This document shows, in pieces, positions 11,165-24,200 of a stretch of 64,000 nucleotides of DNA (position 1 is the stretch's first letter; every line of letters starts with the position of its first letter). The position numbers were made by a program, and so were the translations under genes. The notes beneath the pieces were generated by a model that saw only the letters and a list, made by a program, of their open reading frames with translations, made no database searches and had not been told where the DNA came from. The stretch is from Lates calcarifer (lineage: Eukaryota; Chordata; Actinopteri; Centropomidae): NCBI RefSeq assembly GCF_001640805.2, contig NC_066844.1, forward strand, positions 10,726,363 through 10,790,362, read 5' to 3'.

Positions 11165-14100
11165 ACGTGTTAGGTGTAAATAAAGCCACAAGGAACTTTA
11201 ACTCACAGTTATGGACATGCATCTGTGAATAACAAAAAACTGTCACATTTTGCAGCTTGATGAAACAGCAGTGTTATATATTCCCATGTCATTCAAATGC
11301 AGCACCGCAACAGCCAGACTCTAAAAGCTTCTGTACTTAAAATATTATTCCAAAGATGTAGAGTCAGGTTGGGTTTTTCTAAAAGACAAAAATGTTTCTG
11401 GCTTCTTTGGATTTTATAGAAGGAGAACTGAGAGTGAGGGCTCCAAAGTAAAGAAACCTAAAGAAGCTAAAATGTCTTCTGAAGAAAATGCAAAGAAAAA
11501 GAAGCACTACCCACATAGTATTATTGACAGGTGATCTCAGCAGAGGGCACAGCAATAACACCACAATAAAATGAGGTAAGCACTAAAGATGGAGACAAAG
11601 CAGGGGAGGATTTTCAGGACAGCAGCCCTTATTTTCTCTACTTCACTTCAGCCCCACACAATACATGACATTTAGACTGCCTCTTAGCTGTAACACCTCA
11701 AGGCACGAGAGCTCTTCCTCAACATGTGAACATACAGAAAATTCCAGTGTGAACATATTCAGGCTCACTGGCTGACAGAGCTACAGCTCAGCTCCTCTCA
11801 GCCGACTGAATCACCACCAGCCAGCAGTGGCTGCAGACATCCTACCACTGGTGAGCTCCAAGATTGGACGAAGCTCTGGTTTACCTGGCTGCTCAGCTCG
11901 GACTGATCTACCAGTTCAGACAGGATTAGGTGAATGTGCTGCCTTAACAGAGCAGAGCACAAAGCTAAAGTCTGACGGTTTGTAGGCTGCACAAAATCGT
12001 TCAACCAAGACTCTCCTCTGACTCTGAGCTGACCTCTGGATCAATAGGCCAAAGGGAGAGACGGCATCCCTCAGCCTCCAGAGAGCAAACAGAGCCAATG
12101 GTTGCTCCCTCCGCTAATCTTATCTCTATTGTGCACACATAAACACTATCTATAATAAATCACCTTCAACGGACAAGTGGACTCTATGGGGAGAAGTAAC
12201 AATGCAGACTAATAATGGTGCCACAATCCTGAAGCACCGATATTACCTGCTGCTGTCACCGGCGTTTCTTTTAGCTCTGATGCTGCTGCTGGCCACCTCA
12301 CTGTGAATGTTGTCATTTACATATTTTACACAAGATTGAAATGGCAAAACGCTCCAGCCCAGCTGTTCCTGTGTTTGTGTTGGTACTGATGAAGTAAATT
12401 AGCAGGCTAAATCTGGCAGCACAGGGTCCAGGTTCTATAATGAGAGAGCTGAGACTAAATCAGTTGTGGCTGTTTGTTGGCTGAGGCTGTTGTGGAGCAG
12501 TTGGCGTTTCTCTTATCTGCCTTTAAAAGGCAAACGACTCACTCTGCTTCCCCTCTTCTGGCTTGGCGTGGCTGTCCTTATGTGTTTCTGTGTGCCTTTT
12601 ATTCGTGTGTCTCTGTGTGTTCAGCTGACAGATGCTGTAAAAGTGGGAACACTGTCGCCGTAGCAACTCGAGAGTGCCGTCATGTCGAAGAGGAAAAGAA
12701 TAGAGCCCCTATTTCTTTCTCCAGCCCTGGTTTCCATGTCACTTTATCAGCTCATTACATGAACACACTGACCATCTTTCAGTCTGTAAAAAGACTGGAA
12801 AATAAACCTAATCTGGGATTACCTGCCAGTTCTATTTGAAGATTTACCTTACTTTAAAAGCTCACATAAATCCATAGGAGGTGATTTTCTAGTCAACAAC
12901 ATGGTTACTGTATGTAATGATAAGCTCTTTTTGCATTAAGAGAGGTTTTGACACTGCATTGCATTTTCACACAAGCTATCTCAAGTGTGACATCCTGCTT
13001 AACCATTTGAATACCAAACTGGTTTTGCTCAGTTTTAAAGGTTATGGCACTTGTCTCCATATATTATTATTTACAGTAATAGGTTGGGCTATTCAGAAAT
13101 GCCAGTCACTCCCATTGCTTTGCTTTGATATTAGCTAGTAAAACTCGTGTTTTCTTTCTTTTTTCTTTTTTTTAATTATCTTAGCATAAAGAAAACAGAA
13201 GCACAAGGGGCAAACATTAACATTAAGTTGGCACTTGGCTGAGGAGCTCATTGTAATCATCTGCAAGATGGTGACATCAGTAATGTTAAACAAGTAGTTC
13301 TTGAGCCCTAATTAGTACAGTGCAGGGAGAGAGTGGTGTGTTCAGACAAACTTCCAAGGGTCTGCTGCTGTGTCAGGCAGCACAATCCAAACAGGACGAG
13401 AGTAAACAACCACGTGATGTAATGTGATCGTGGCAGATTGTTAAGGAGATCTGTCCGTCAGCCTCCCAAACAGAGAAGAAAATCTTGTCAGTGAGAACAG
13501 AGGACAGAGAGAGGGTGACGTAGTGTGTCAGAGGGGAAATATGGGCCATTGGGTACAAGTGGTGGATGATGAGAATCCTACCCAAACTTAAACCAGAACA
13601 GACACTGGGGACCACTAGAAACATCAGAATGAGATGTCTTTACATGGCTGGGCTGTCAGGGCAACTAGCCAGAATCTTCAAGTCACAACACTTATCACAA
13701 CCCATTCAAGATCCTTAGATCTTTGCTGGCTCACCCTGAGAATAACGCTCCCCCTGAGAGGAAGAATGGCATGGCTCATGACATCATCATGACATCACAT
13801 GCAACAGATGTGGGGCACACTACATCGTTAAACAGCAAAGATCCTGGACAAGAGACTGGAAAACAGACATCAGCTGTGTGAAAACAGCTCCAAACATCCA
13901 CTGGGAAGAGGCCAAAGGTCATCGACCAGAAGTCAATGGATAGCCAGAGAAATATCAGGAGGAAAAAGTTCCATGCTTAGGCCACGTGACGACATGTGAG
14001 ATGTCTCACAGACACATAGGAAAAATCCATCTGCTGAGGAATACTGTGAAACTGCTCATTAAAGCACCAGCAAATATGAAGTCAGACACGGGAAACTGAC

Positions 14101-14217
14101 TACATTTGTTTGCTTTTTGTGAAATATGAATTGAGTCCCTGACTGCACTACGAAAAGCAGCAGATACCTATTCCTCGATCTACTAAAACATTAAAAACAT
14201 AATTGTTTATATACGCA

Positions 14218-14218
<1 letters not shown>
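11165..14218. other. Non-coding, no recognised gene
   Basis: 11780-12130 and 12420-12680 are more GC-rich and could be regulatory. 13640-14100 has coding-like composition (see rejected items) but no firm family match. Confidence 0.4.

Positions 14219-14274
<56 letters not shown>
14219..14274. repeat. (TA)28 dinucleotide repeat
   Basis: A pure alternating TA run of 56 bases, followed by interrupted TATATC repeats to about 14333. It is self-complementary, so it could extrude a cruciform. Confidence 0.97.
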
Positions 14275-14277
<3 letters not shown>

Positions 14278-14333
14278 ATTGTCCATATCTATATACTGTG
14301 CATATATCTATATCTATATCTATATATATCTAC

Positions 14334-16184
14334 GATGATCACCAAATTAAGGATCAAAGTTTAATCACCTTTTGAAAAAAAAAACATGCACAGATGCGCA
14401 AACATCTTAAGTTTTCATCTGAGAGCTGGAAGGAGTTGAAGCCATAGAAAACCTTATCAGTAGCTGTGGTTACATTTTGCATCTTGCTGTACTAGGAGCC
14501 ATGGAGACGAGACGGAAATAGACACTGGCACTTAGGCGAAAGCAAACATTAGTAGAGCTGAGAAAAGAATGCCTGATGTATGCATGGACGTGACGTGCCT
14601 GCACCAAAGAACATGCCTAGTTGCATAAGGACAATGTATATTGAATTTCCACTGTACTGTATTGTGTCCCTGAAGCACAACCCCCTCCCCAGTTCAAATG
14701 CTCATATATTCAGGGCATAGTGGTTCTGCTCCCTTTCACTGACTGCTGTGTAGGAGTCAAATTAGAGTGAGCTGATCCAGTGTGGCAGTCCTGTGAAGGC
14801 TTGAGTGGAGAAAAGAGCAGAGGAGGAAGAAGCGCAAGTAAGGCAGGAAAGATGGAGGAGAGGCAGAAAGGGGAGGGGCAGTAATGGTGAGGAGTGGGAG
14901 AAGTGGGCTAAGTTAATGGATGGAGGATATTACATGGAGAGGATAATGAGAGGGAGGAACAGCTTAATGAGGGGGGTGATAGAGACTGGGTAGCAAAGCT
15001 AAAGGGTTATATGGAGCACTAGCTCTATTACAGAGGGGAGTTGGGGACATCATAATCCCTGTGGCCTTATAAGTAATTACTATGTGATAGAGAGAGAGAA
15101 TGGTAAGACCTATCTACTGTCAGCAGAATTGGAATTAACTCCCTAACAGTTCCCTCACTGCACCATACTTTTATGTGTGTCAGTGTGTGTCTCCAGTACT
15201 CCTACCCTTTTAAGATTTGAGTGGTTGACTGTCAGAGCGAGAGCATTTGTGCATAGTGAGGGCATTTTTCTCTCAGGCTTTGTGTCTATAAGCAAGTTAG
15301 TTTAAGGGGAGACGATGTGTTTATGGTTAAAGGAATTGTTGGAGTACATAAAATGTGTGATTCCCTCCTCTCTGTATGGATCGTAAGACAGCAGGAGATC
15401 TGGTCAGTGTATTCTGGGGCTTAACAGCAGGCAGGCTGTTTTTATCTACTTGTCCTACAGATACACAGTAACCAGGCTGTTAGGCTTCAGTCTGGTATGA
15501 AAACACTGGCACTGTTAAGCAACAAGAAGACAAAATCCAAAGTTATGTGTCTCTGTATATCTCTAGCACCAGTACTACATGCTAACATTTTAGTGTGCAA
15601 AGTGTTGAGTGAAAGCAAGACGCTAGGACTAACCAAATTAAAGTTTGTCACTGTGTTCTGTTATTAGTTATAGCTGGCCTATTTTTGGACCTGCTGAGCA
15701 ATCAAAAAATATCAAAGGCATGCACAGCGACTCCAACCCTCCAGTTTAGTTCTCTGTACAAACAAGAAGTCCCTGCTAGAAAAACGGGTCTGTACCATAT
15801 TTTCCATAGAAGTTTTAACTGACTGCTACCTCATTACAACCACTACTACTCATTTGAGTAGTTTAGTGTGAATTTGGGTTTACTGTCATCCCCATATGTA
15901 AGGAACCATCAGAAATCTATTCAATTAATCATGTTTCACAAATATAATCCCATATTTTTTTCAGAATATTTACTCTTAAAGCTGCAGGGGTCAAGGAGTT
16001 AAGGGACAGTTAATTCAGCATTGATTATTTTGGGTGGAGCAACATTCTACACTCTATTCTAAATCTTGTCTGTTTATTTCTTTTAATTACCTGAAGAATT
16101 AAATCAATTTATGAACAGTTTGTTATGGGATCCAAGGGCAGAGTTAAAGCAGGGCACGTCAAATTTCATTTCATTCTCCCTCTT
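14334..16184. other. Non-coding, no recognised gene
   Basis: A purine-rich tract at 14800-14960 encodes only low-complexity frames. Nothing else is recognisable. Confidence 0.45.
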
Positions 16185-16438
16185 AACCCAACCGGTCGAG
16201 GCAGATGGCCGCCCACCCTGAGTCCGGTTCTGCTCGAGGTTTCTGCCTCTTAAAAGGAAGTTTTTCCTTGCCACTGTCGCCTAGTGATTGCTCATGGTGG
16301 GATTTGTTGGGTCTCTCTCTGTAATTACCTATTTTAAAGAGTATGGTCTAGACCTGCTCTATATGAAAAGTGCCTTGAGATGACTTTTGTTGTGATATGG
16401 TGCTATATAAATAAAACTGAATTGAATTGAATTGAATT
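16185..16438 (+). mobile_element. LINE 3' end with GAATT tail
   Basis: AACCCAACCGGTCGAGGCAG, GGTTTCTGCCT, AAGGAAGTTTTTCCTTGCCA, AAAGTGCCTTGAGATGACTT and a TGAATTGAATTGAATT tail make up the familiar 3' end of a teleost CR1/L2-like retroposon. It is nearly full length for this 3' unit and runs on the plus strand. Confidence 0.75.
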
Positions 16439-18435
16439 TGACAAAAAATAATTCATACACTTGACTATATGCTTTGCGTTGCTCTACAAGACGAGACTAG
16501 AGTTGTCAATTTCTAATTCATCCATGCACGACAAACAGTGGCCTATTTCATTTACGGCTGAATGAAAGTACTGTTGTTTTTCCTGCACACCATTTCTACT
16601 ATACTGTCATGCATTTGTGTTTGCGATAAAACAAGGTTGTTGAGGCAAAGTGGGCTAAACATGTGTTTTTTTCATATTATCTATCTGGTATATTTTTATT
16701 GCAGCCCCACAGGCTACTATTGCCTGCCACTGCTATAAAGTAGACAAAATGTAAACAGGGCACCATAGTGTACAAGAAACTTATGTAATTCACAGTTTAG
16801 TACTAGGACGAAACAATACAAAGCATGTGTCACCAGTTGTCAATCAAACTGTTACTTTGCAACACTGCTGTCAGTTCAAAATCTTAAAATGTCATTCACC
16901 TTGTCAGAAAGAAATGGCCCATCATCCTAAAAGCACTGGACTGAAAGACACACACCTTACATCAGTTTTAAACTTCCCACTACCTTTGACAGAAAGGAGC
17001 TCCATCTTCAGTTTGTCTTATGTGCAAATGAGCAGGCCAATGTCACACCAGGGCCGGCATCGAGCCGCATCGATTTAATGTAACCGCTGCACGCTATGCA
17101 TAGCATTTGACTAAAATGGTATTTATGAGAGTGTGCGGAAGGAAGTAATCAATGCTTGAAACAAGAAAGGATGAGGGCAGGAAGAACAGATGAGGTGGGG
17201 GGAGTGGAAAGGAAAGTATGAGGAGAGGAGGTGAGGGGGTGAGGCTCTCCTATCTCAAAGAAAATTAATGACAGTACTATACCTTCAGGTTGGAATCCCA
17301 GGAAGGAGACCCCAGATGATTTCCCCTCACTGCAATTCAGGTACCTGTGAATCAGAGAAGACAGCACTAAATCTCTACAAGGCTGAAAATTATCACCCAA
17401 CTGCAGCTCTACACAGCTGTTTAGCATATTTTGGCTCATTATTTTGGTTTGTTTCTTTCACTGTTCTCAACTAAGGCTGGGTATAGAATCATAGTTTTTG
17501 TCTTGGCACGGAATAAAAAGGTTGTTTTTACTTCTTTGACCAGACTTTCTCTTGTTTTTCAAAGTGAAATATCAAAAAGCATAAGTTTGGATTGGTTTAG
17601 GACCTAAGGTATTGTATTGGCACTAGCATTGGTTGATAGGGACCACTGAAGCACTTTTTTTGTTATGTAATTGTAAGTTAGGCTGAAAATGTCCAACTTT
17701 TGAAGAAAGTGTGAATATATAAGACAGTGACAATCGCCCTAAGGGAGAAGGAAGAGATAGAAATGTCAGTCTTCCCCCTGTACATCTGTGCTCAGCCTGA
17801 ACCTAGACAGACTGAAGACAGACAAGTGTCGGTGAATATTGAGTGAGTGACCTTTCAGATAAGGCCTAGATGGTCTTCATATTCCCTGCCATCATTGTCA
17901 CGAGGACTGTAACAATAGATCCATCATCATCAATCATCATTCCAGGGGTTGGGGAAAGACTACTGAACTATGACAAATGGTGTAAACAATCCAGTAATAT
18001 TCAAACAGGGACTTCAACTCAGTTGCCAGTTTATGAGGAAGACCAAGTTTAAACATGAAATCTATTACAACAGCTCTGAAATAAATCCTGCCTATATGAG
18101 AGTTATAATGTCCAGGGCATTTTTGTTTATTTAAAACTATACAGAAAGCTGCTGATTCATCTCAGTGGTTGATGAAATTTGTGGTGATACTGATAGATGT
18201 TTCTAATATTTTGTGCAACCCATTGATATCGATGAGGTTATACTAAACAGTAGAAATACCTCTCCAGCACAGTTTAAAGGCAAACTAAACATTATAAGCT
18301 TCATGAAGGCAGAATATAATGCAGGGATGCTGCATTTGGCTGCATTAGTTTTAGCTAGGTGGACCTAATAAAGTGGACAGCTGTGGTGTTACTCGCTGGT
18401 CACTGGTATCATTTTCAAGCATTTATCTCCATCAC
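16439..18435. other. Non-coding, no recognised gene
   Basis: The segment near 17474-17640 begins GGCTGGGTATAGAAT, resembling a fish dispersed repeat. A reverse-oriented relative may end at 39785 (TTCAATACCCAGCCCT). No gene seen. Confidence 0.4.
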
Positions 18436-18436
18436 T

Positions 18437-18478
<42 letters not shown>
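18436..18478. repeat. (GA)n microsatellite
   Basis: A GA run with one AA interruption. Confidence 0.95.
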
Positions 18479-19003
18479 TTAAAAATGTTTAACTGAATTA
18501 CCATAGGTCTACGATCTTCAGAATGGGAAGAACCATTCAGACAACTAAATTGTTGTTTATCTTGTAATGAAGGCTTTCGGGCGGTTGATTATCACAGTGT
18601 TAGGTAATGCTAATTACATGAGCAACATTTACATTATATGGTATTTCTTCTGAAGTGGTTGGCCTCATAGTAGAGTGTGGATTTAATGTAATGTGTTCAT
18701 TAGAATCACATCTAGCAGTAAGGCAAAACAAATGTCTACTTCTCTAAAGAATAGTTTTAATATTAGTCTACAATAACCTTATCACAAAATTTGCTTAACT
18801 GTACGTTTGTCTCATCAACTAGCCGAAGTTAGAGTAGAAAACACTAACTTTCTCGATGTTTCCTAGCCACCATGTAGCCTAATGTAACGTGTAACGAAAT
18901 ACTGCTAGCTTAAGTACTAGCATTACTTTTCAACTGAGCCAAGAGTCACGTTAAACTGCTCCTGAGCCATGCATTCCCATTAATCGCCCCTCGAGGTACT
19001 TAC

Positions 19004-19300
19004 TTATACCCGTTTCTGATGCCCCTCTCTCTCGCTCTCGTTTGCGCCGCTTCTCCTTCTCCTTCCTCTCCTCTTTCTGGGGGGAGAGATGGAGAAAGGA
19101 GATGAATCGGATCCCAGGCGGAGAAAGATGGGAGGCGAGGACCGCTGGCAGAAGCTCCCGCAGCAGCGGGGAGCGCACAGCGGAGGAGCGGGCAATAAAA
19201 CGACAGGGCTCCGCTTACCGAGCCTGATATATCGCCATTATGTGGGTCACAGATGAAGTATTCATCTCCTGCTTTCATCGCACAAGTTAAAATTCATCCC
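19004..19300 (-). promoter_or_regulatory. CpG-rich block with consensus donor: candidate non-coding first exon and promoter
   Basis: About 18 CpG dinucleotides fall in 230 bases (19010-19240), while flanking sequence is CpG-poor. This is the signature of a vertebrate CpG-island promoter. On the minus strand the block ends GGGTATAA|gtaagtacc, a consensus splice donor, and is followed by AT-rich sequence. Open frames on either strand are arginine- and serine-rich and look non-coding. Read on the minus strand it would splice leftwards, so the nearest candidate is the acceptor at 2460 ahead of the klhdc8a-like start, giving a 16.5-kb first intron. The exact start is not visible; a second donor-like gtaagc lies near 19222. 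Confidence 0.5.
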
Positions 19301-22300
19301 TGCGATGGTACAATCCAGAGAGAGATGGAGAGAGTCGGTGTGTTGTGATAACCTATATTTGGCTAAGCGGAGCCCACTGACACTATTTCATGCATTTGAA
19401 AGATATAGGCTATGTTAAGAACTGAGGGGTGTATTTATTCGTCTTTAAGTTGGTTTAAACTTACAGTAATACCAGCACATATTTATGAAATAAATTAATT
19501 TAAAGGCATAACGTCATAAAGAGAACTGACATAATTAAACCTAAATCCAGGTGAATAAGAATCCTCTTTGGACCTGTCCTTCAGTACAGACCATTATTTT
19601 GGTGTCCTAGGCCAGACATGGGCCTACACAGGCACATTGACAGGGTTTATCTTTTCAATCAATTATTCAACTTTATTCTTCTCAATAATACAGTCTGTCA
19701 ATAGATCTTTTTCACAGCAGACATTTTGATATGTCAGAGCAGGAAAAGCACAGGTGCATGCAAATTTTACATCAAGACTGTATTCCATTTAGGTGAGTCA
19801 GGTCCAGGGTTGGGTTTGTTCTGTACATGCTGGCCCACTGGGACAGTGTCTTGGAATAGAGCCTTTGTTAATGATAATGTAAAGTTTCAACTGTGCCTTT
19901 CCTGCTATAAGTCAAAATGTCTGCTGTGAAAAGTTTCTGTTATTACTTATTCTGTTTTTATTCATATTGACAAAAACTTACATGTCAGTTGAGACACCAG
20001 GTCTCTATCTTTGTATGATTCATACACAGCTGTGTGAGCAAGTGAACCACAGGATCACAAAAGAGGTGAGAGCCAGAAGTTTCATATATATGACAATAAG
20101 CATCAGCCCTTAATACAGAGTCAGCCTGCCTCAGCATCAGGTGTAGAGGACAGTGTGTAGTCCAGTGTGAGCAGTGGGTTTATCGATCAGTATGAAATAC
20201 TTTTAGACTAGTAGACTGGTAGACTGCCTGTGCCTAAAATTACCATGTATCCAGTGCAGCCTCAGTGCTGCTGTCGGAGCAGATGGAGCTTACAATGCCT
20301 TGCTTGAGGGCATCCTGCACCTGTTAAAAATCCACTTCCTCACTCTCATTTCTACATTCTTTTTCTCTGCAATTCAATGTCATAATTAATTGTGACTATA
20401 TAGGACAGACTATACTGTTTTAAAATGATAAAACTAATACAAAACAATGTTTATTCCAGCCAGTGAGTAACAAAGTAACAACCTGCAGTTAGCAGTGCAC
20501 CTGTTAAAACAGCATCTGCATACATACATTATGATTGGAAGTTCATTCTAAAATTCAGTTTTACTGACTAATTTGACAACGTAACACAATGTAGGACACA
20601 TCTTGACAAATAAAGGGATGTGTTTTTTTCTATACAATTGTCATATTTGTTGGAACTTGATTGAGTGCATTTACATTACACACAGCATCCTGGTTTTGAG
20701 GTTTATCATGCTTTTGATCATTTTCAGGATATGATGTTAATATGGGTCTTCCCCCTGGGCCTACATCATGCAGGTTTGTGATCTGTGAGAGCAACAGTGA
20801 AATGTATCCTCCATATTATAGATGTAATTTTTTTCTGCTTGTACATCATCATTACATCATTTATTTTTTTGCTTTGCTAATAACCTAAAGTAACTTGAGT
20901 TGTGGGCACACCCGTGAAATGAATAAGGTGTTTATGTGCCACAGTATCCTGGCTTCTATTGATGCTCTAGCTTCCTTATTCTAGTTCAAATCTGGCATAA
21001 AGGCTTATTCAGGTTTCCGAAACTAGGACGTGATGTTTACATGCACAAAGCGTACATTAACCAGTCAGGGATAATCTGAAAACCTGATTTCAACCTGGTT
21101 AGTTGTCATATTCAACAGGAAGACGCATTGTAAGTCTTTTGTGTTAGCTGTTGTGTGCATTTGCATATTTTTGTAACATTATATCCTGACTGTATGGCAA
21201 TGCATCTTCTTCTGATATCTTTCTGTGAATTATTCTTTAAATGATTATAAAAATATCTGTGTCATGGTTTGGAGTTTCAGTCTGCTCATTCATCCTTTCA
21301 TTCACTGACTCCAGTTATTAGTACATATATATTCTTTTTCTGCCGTCATTTCAGACCTTACCGCTTCCACCTGTCAGCCTGACCTGCTCGCTTTCTTCAC
21401 TTACCTGCTCACCTCGTCCTATTTCCACTTGTTCTCTGACAGATTTTTTGTGTCATGTGCCTTAGGTTTTCTAGCACTCTGTTCTTTGCCTGCCTGTGTT
21501 GATCCTATTCTTGACCTTGCCTGTTTTTTTTTTTTTTAATTCAGCCTGAGCCTTTGTATTTTGTTTGCCTGATTGTATTTTGTATTTTGCATTCTTGTTT
21601 TTTCAAAGTTAAAATTCTTTACTTTTACATCTGCCTCCTGACTCATGCTCTTGGGTCCCTTTTCTGGGAACTGTGACAATGAAATCTTGATTGTCATGAG
21701 AAAGAACTCCTCATTGAAACAGAGACTGGGGAAGATAAAGTAGGCCTTTATTAAGAATTAATGAACAACATTATGAAAGCAATGATTAATAAATGTACAA
21801 GGCCAACACACATTTCATTACAAGTTGTACAGATTATGCTGCATTCGGTTACAAACTGCCAGAATGGATTACATTACCCACAACCACAGCCAAAATACAC
21901 TAAAATACACTTTTTTTTTTTTTTTTACATGTTTTACTATCTCGAAATACTAAATACCATTTATGTGAAATTCTTTTTTGGGGGAAAAGAGCATGTAAAA
22001 TTTGCAAGAAATAGAGAAGTTGCGGCTTGCTTGTGTGAAGCTAATTGTAGCTTGTCAGTTCAAATGGACAAGAAAACTGAAGAAGAAATTATAACTATTC
22101 TCTATGTGAATACTGTGTTTCCTTGGAGGTTACGTTGCATCTGTGAACGTGTGGTGACTATGATTAATAATTAGCCTAAAAAGGTACAAAGTCATATACA
22201 CAGTGTGTTCAACCCCAAACCCTTTTTTTCTCAGCTTTACTGTTTCTGTAATTATGCATCTGTGCCTTGTAAATAATGGCTGCTATCATCCCCATACACA

Positions 22301-22624
22301 TCATTCCAAGTCCAGAATATACACTGTGTCAATTAGGCTGTGTGATTTTGCCTGATAGACAGTCCAGCTTTTGTGCTGCTGTCAGTGCCTCTAAAAAATC
22401 AAGCCCCTACCCCGTTATTTTCTTTGCCTGGGTCATTTTTTGCCTCGTGTCTGTGCTTCCATATCCTTTACCCCGGTGCTATTTTTTTAAAAAGCTAGAC
22501 AGAGGGAATGTGGCCCAGAAATCCAGCTCTGAAGATGGGTACCAACTTGCTGTCAGCACTGCTCTCTGCCCTCCAGGGACCTAGCCTGATTACAGCACCA
22601 TCATTCTCTCTCTTTTAGGTCTGG
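19301..22624. other. Non-coding, no recognised gene
   Basis: AT-rich. 20890-21130 may be a dispersed element. Poly(T) runs lie near 21527-21538 and 21911-21926. The 137-codon frame at 21761-22174 has no domain. Confidence 0.4.
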
Positions 22625-22631
22625 ACACACA

Positions 22632-22671
<40 letters not shown>
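22625..22671. repeat. (CA)n microsatellite
   Basis: About 20 CA units with one early interruption. Confidence 0.95.
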
Positions 22672-22674
<3 letters not shown>

Positions 22675-23286
22675 GTGGCGCTACTCATTCAATGAACATC
22701 TGTACTTTGTAGCTCATTGAATATGCCTTTTCAACTGCATTATTATTTTCTCAGAGCCTTGAATTTGTGTGGTCTCCTGTCACTGCATGTGGGGGCTCTC
22801 TGAAGTTTCAGAGTCAGAGACAGAGATGAGCGCGGAGATACTGTTGTCGATGACAGCTGGCCAGCCACATAATTGGCTTGTCGACATGTCACTCTCTATC
22901 ACTGATGTTTCCATTGGAGCAGAACACCGGGCTGGGAGAAGGGAATCCACTGATACATCTATAATTCAAGTGAGACTCAAACTGCCGACAGCCAGCAGTT
23001 TTTACTTGGCAAAACTTACAGCTTATAGCAGTTGGCACAGGTATGAGGTATGCCAGAGACTATTACTGCAGGATTTGTTTCATACCAGGTCAACCAGAAC
23101 AGTAATGGGGCCAAGCTTTTTTTTTTTTTTTTCAAACTGCGCAAACCTTAGCTGTAGAGCAAATGCTTTATAGGTCAACTTACCTGTTTAATGATGGGAT
23201 TGCATGAGAGAAGATGATCCAACTATCCCTGACAAGTCACTGGCTCCAGTGCTCTTTAGCAAATACCCACTGATGGTCAGCTTCAG

Positions 23287-23313
23287 AAAAAAAAAAAAAA
23301 AAAAAAAAAAAAA
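23287..23313. repeat. Poly(A) run
   Basis: 27 adenines. It could be the tail of an old retroposed sequence, but nothing recognisable precedes it. Confidence 0.9.
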
Positions 23314-23439
23314 TTGTCGACACCAGTGTTTGCTGTTCCCGTTCCATCCTCAGGTAATCTCTGTTACTGGATCAAACCAGATCCAATGTTACAAGTGATG
23401 TGTTTGGCCTAATGCTTCTGTGGTTGCTTTCAGTAATGG

Positions 23440-23470
23440 CATATATATATATATATATATACACACACAT
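23440..23470. repeat. (AT)n/(AC)n compound microsatellite
   Basis: About 11 AT units followed by ACACACACA. Confidence 0.9.
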
Positions 23471-23649
23471 TTTTTTTTCTTTCAATGCCAAAACACTTTC
23501 TTTTTCATACCCATTTGATTCAGTTTTATTTTGGATGTCACAAAGAAAAAGATGACTGGCTCAGAGTACTAATCCCTAGCAATGTATTTTTATATAGGTA
23601 TTATAGGCTCTCTAACACAAAGCTATTTAACATAAATTCTATCCTGGAA

Positions 23650-23800
23650 GTGATTAGTTTAGCTTAGCATAAAGATTGAAAACTGGTGGAAACTGTTAAC
23701 CTGACTCTACCCAAAGGTAACAAAGTATGCCTACCAACACCTCTAACATTTAGTAAGAAACACATTATATCTTTTTGGTATGTTGTGTTACAAAACTGTT
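23650..23800 (+). repeat. Dispersed teleost repeat (AGCTTAGCATAAAG family), copy 1
   Basis: TTTAGCTTAGCATAAAGATT, then AAAGGTAACAAAGTATGCCTACCAACACCTCTAA, a word order I know from many fish genomes. The same family occurs at 38205-38390 in the same orientation. Confidence 0.7.
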
Positions 23801-24017
23801 AAAATGGCAGTGCCTTTGTGGAGTGCAACAACTTGCCCCTGCTTTCAGTCATCATGCTAAGCTAGGACATGGTATTGATTTTCTCATGTAATTAACTATG
23901 AAAGCAAACCATGTTTCTCATACTATTCTTTTAGCACTACAGCATGCAATATATATTTGTTTTTTTATTCTAGTGTTCTAACTTTGTGCCATTGGTTTGG
24001 GAGAAGGCCCTTTCATG

Positions 24018-24200
24018 TTTCAGTATGACAATGCTCCTATTAAGAAACGGTATTCCCAGTTTCACATAGAGGAGTGTGATTGGCCTGCCCAGAGCCTTGA
24101 CCTCAACCCCATCCAACACCTTTGGTGTGAGTTGGAGAGCCAACTCTGAGTGAGGTATTATCTCCCAACATCAATGTTGGATCTCAGATCCAATGTTGGA
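24018..24200 (+). mobile_element. Tc1-like transposase fragment, C-terminal DDE region, dead
   Basis: The frame from 24018 reads FQYDNAPIKK, then DWPAQSLDLNPIQHLWCELE and a stop at 24147-24149. After the stop, YYLPTSMLDL continues the family pattern. Tc1-like transposases carry F(Q)xDNAP....WPxQSPDLNPIEHLWDELE. Here the second catalytic Asp is present. The catalytic Glu of NPIE is Gln, the usual 34-residue spacing is only 28, and there is an internal stop. It is an inactive relic. Confidence 0.85.

Noticed and set aside
13640..14100. Coding-like stretch with VGHTTSLNS and KILDK words, faintly like the GIY-YIG end of Penelope retroelements.
   Set aside because: Needs frameshifts, lacks the GIY-YIG core and matches too few positions to call.
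18951..19278. Overlapping Arg/Ser-rich frames on both strands in the CpG block.
   Set aside because: All frames are open because of GC and purine bias. Composition fits a 5' UTR and promoter better than coding sequence.
22769..23173. 134-codon plus-strand frame.
   Set aside because: Ends in a phenylalanine run from poly(T). No domain.
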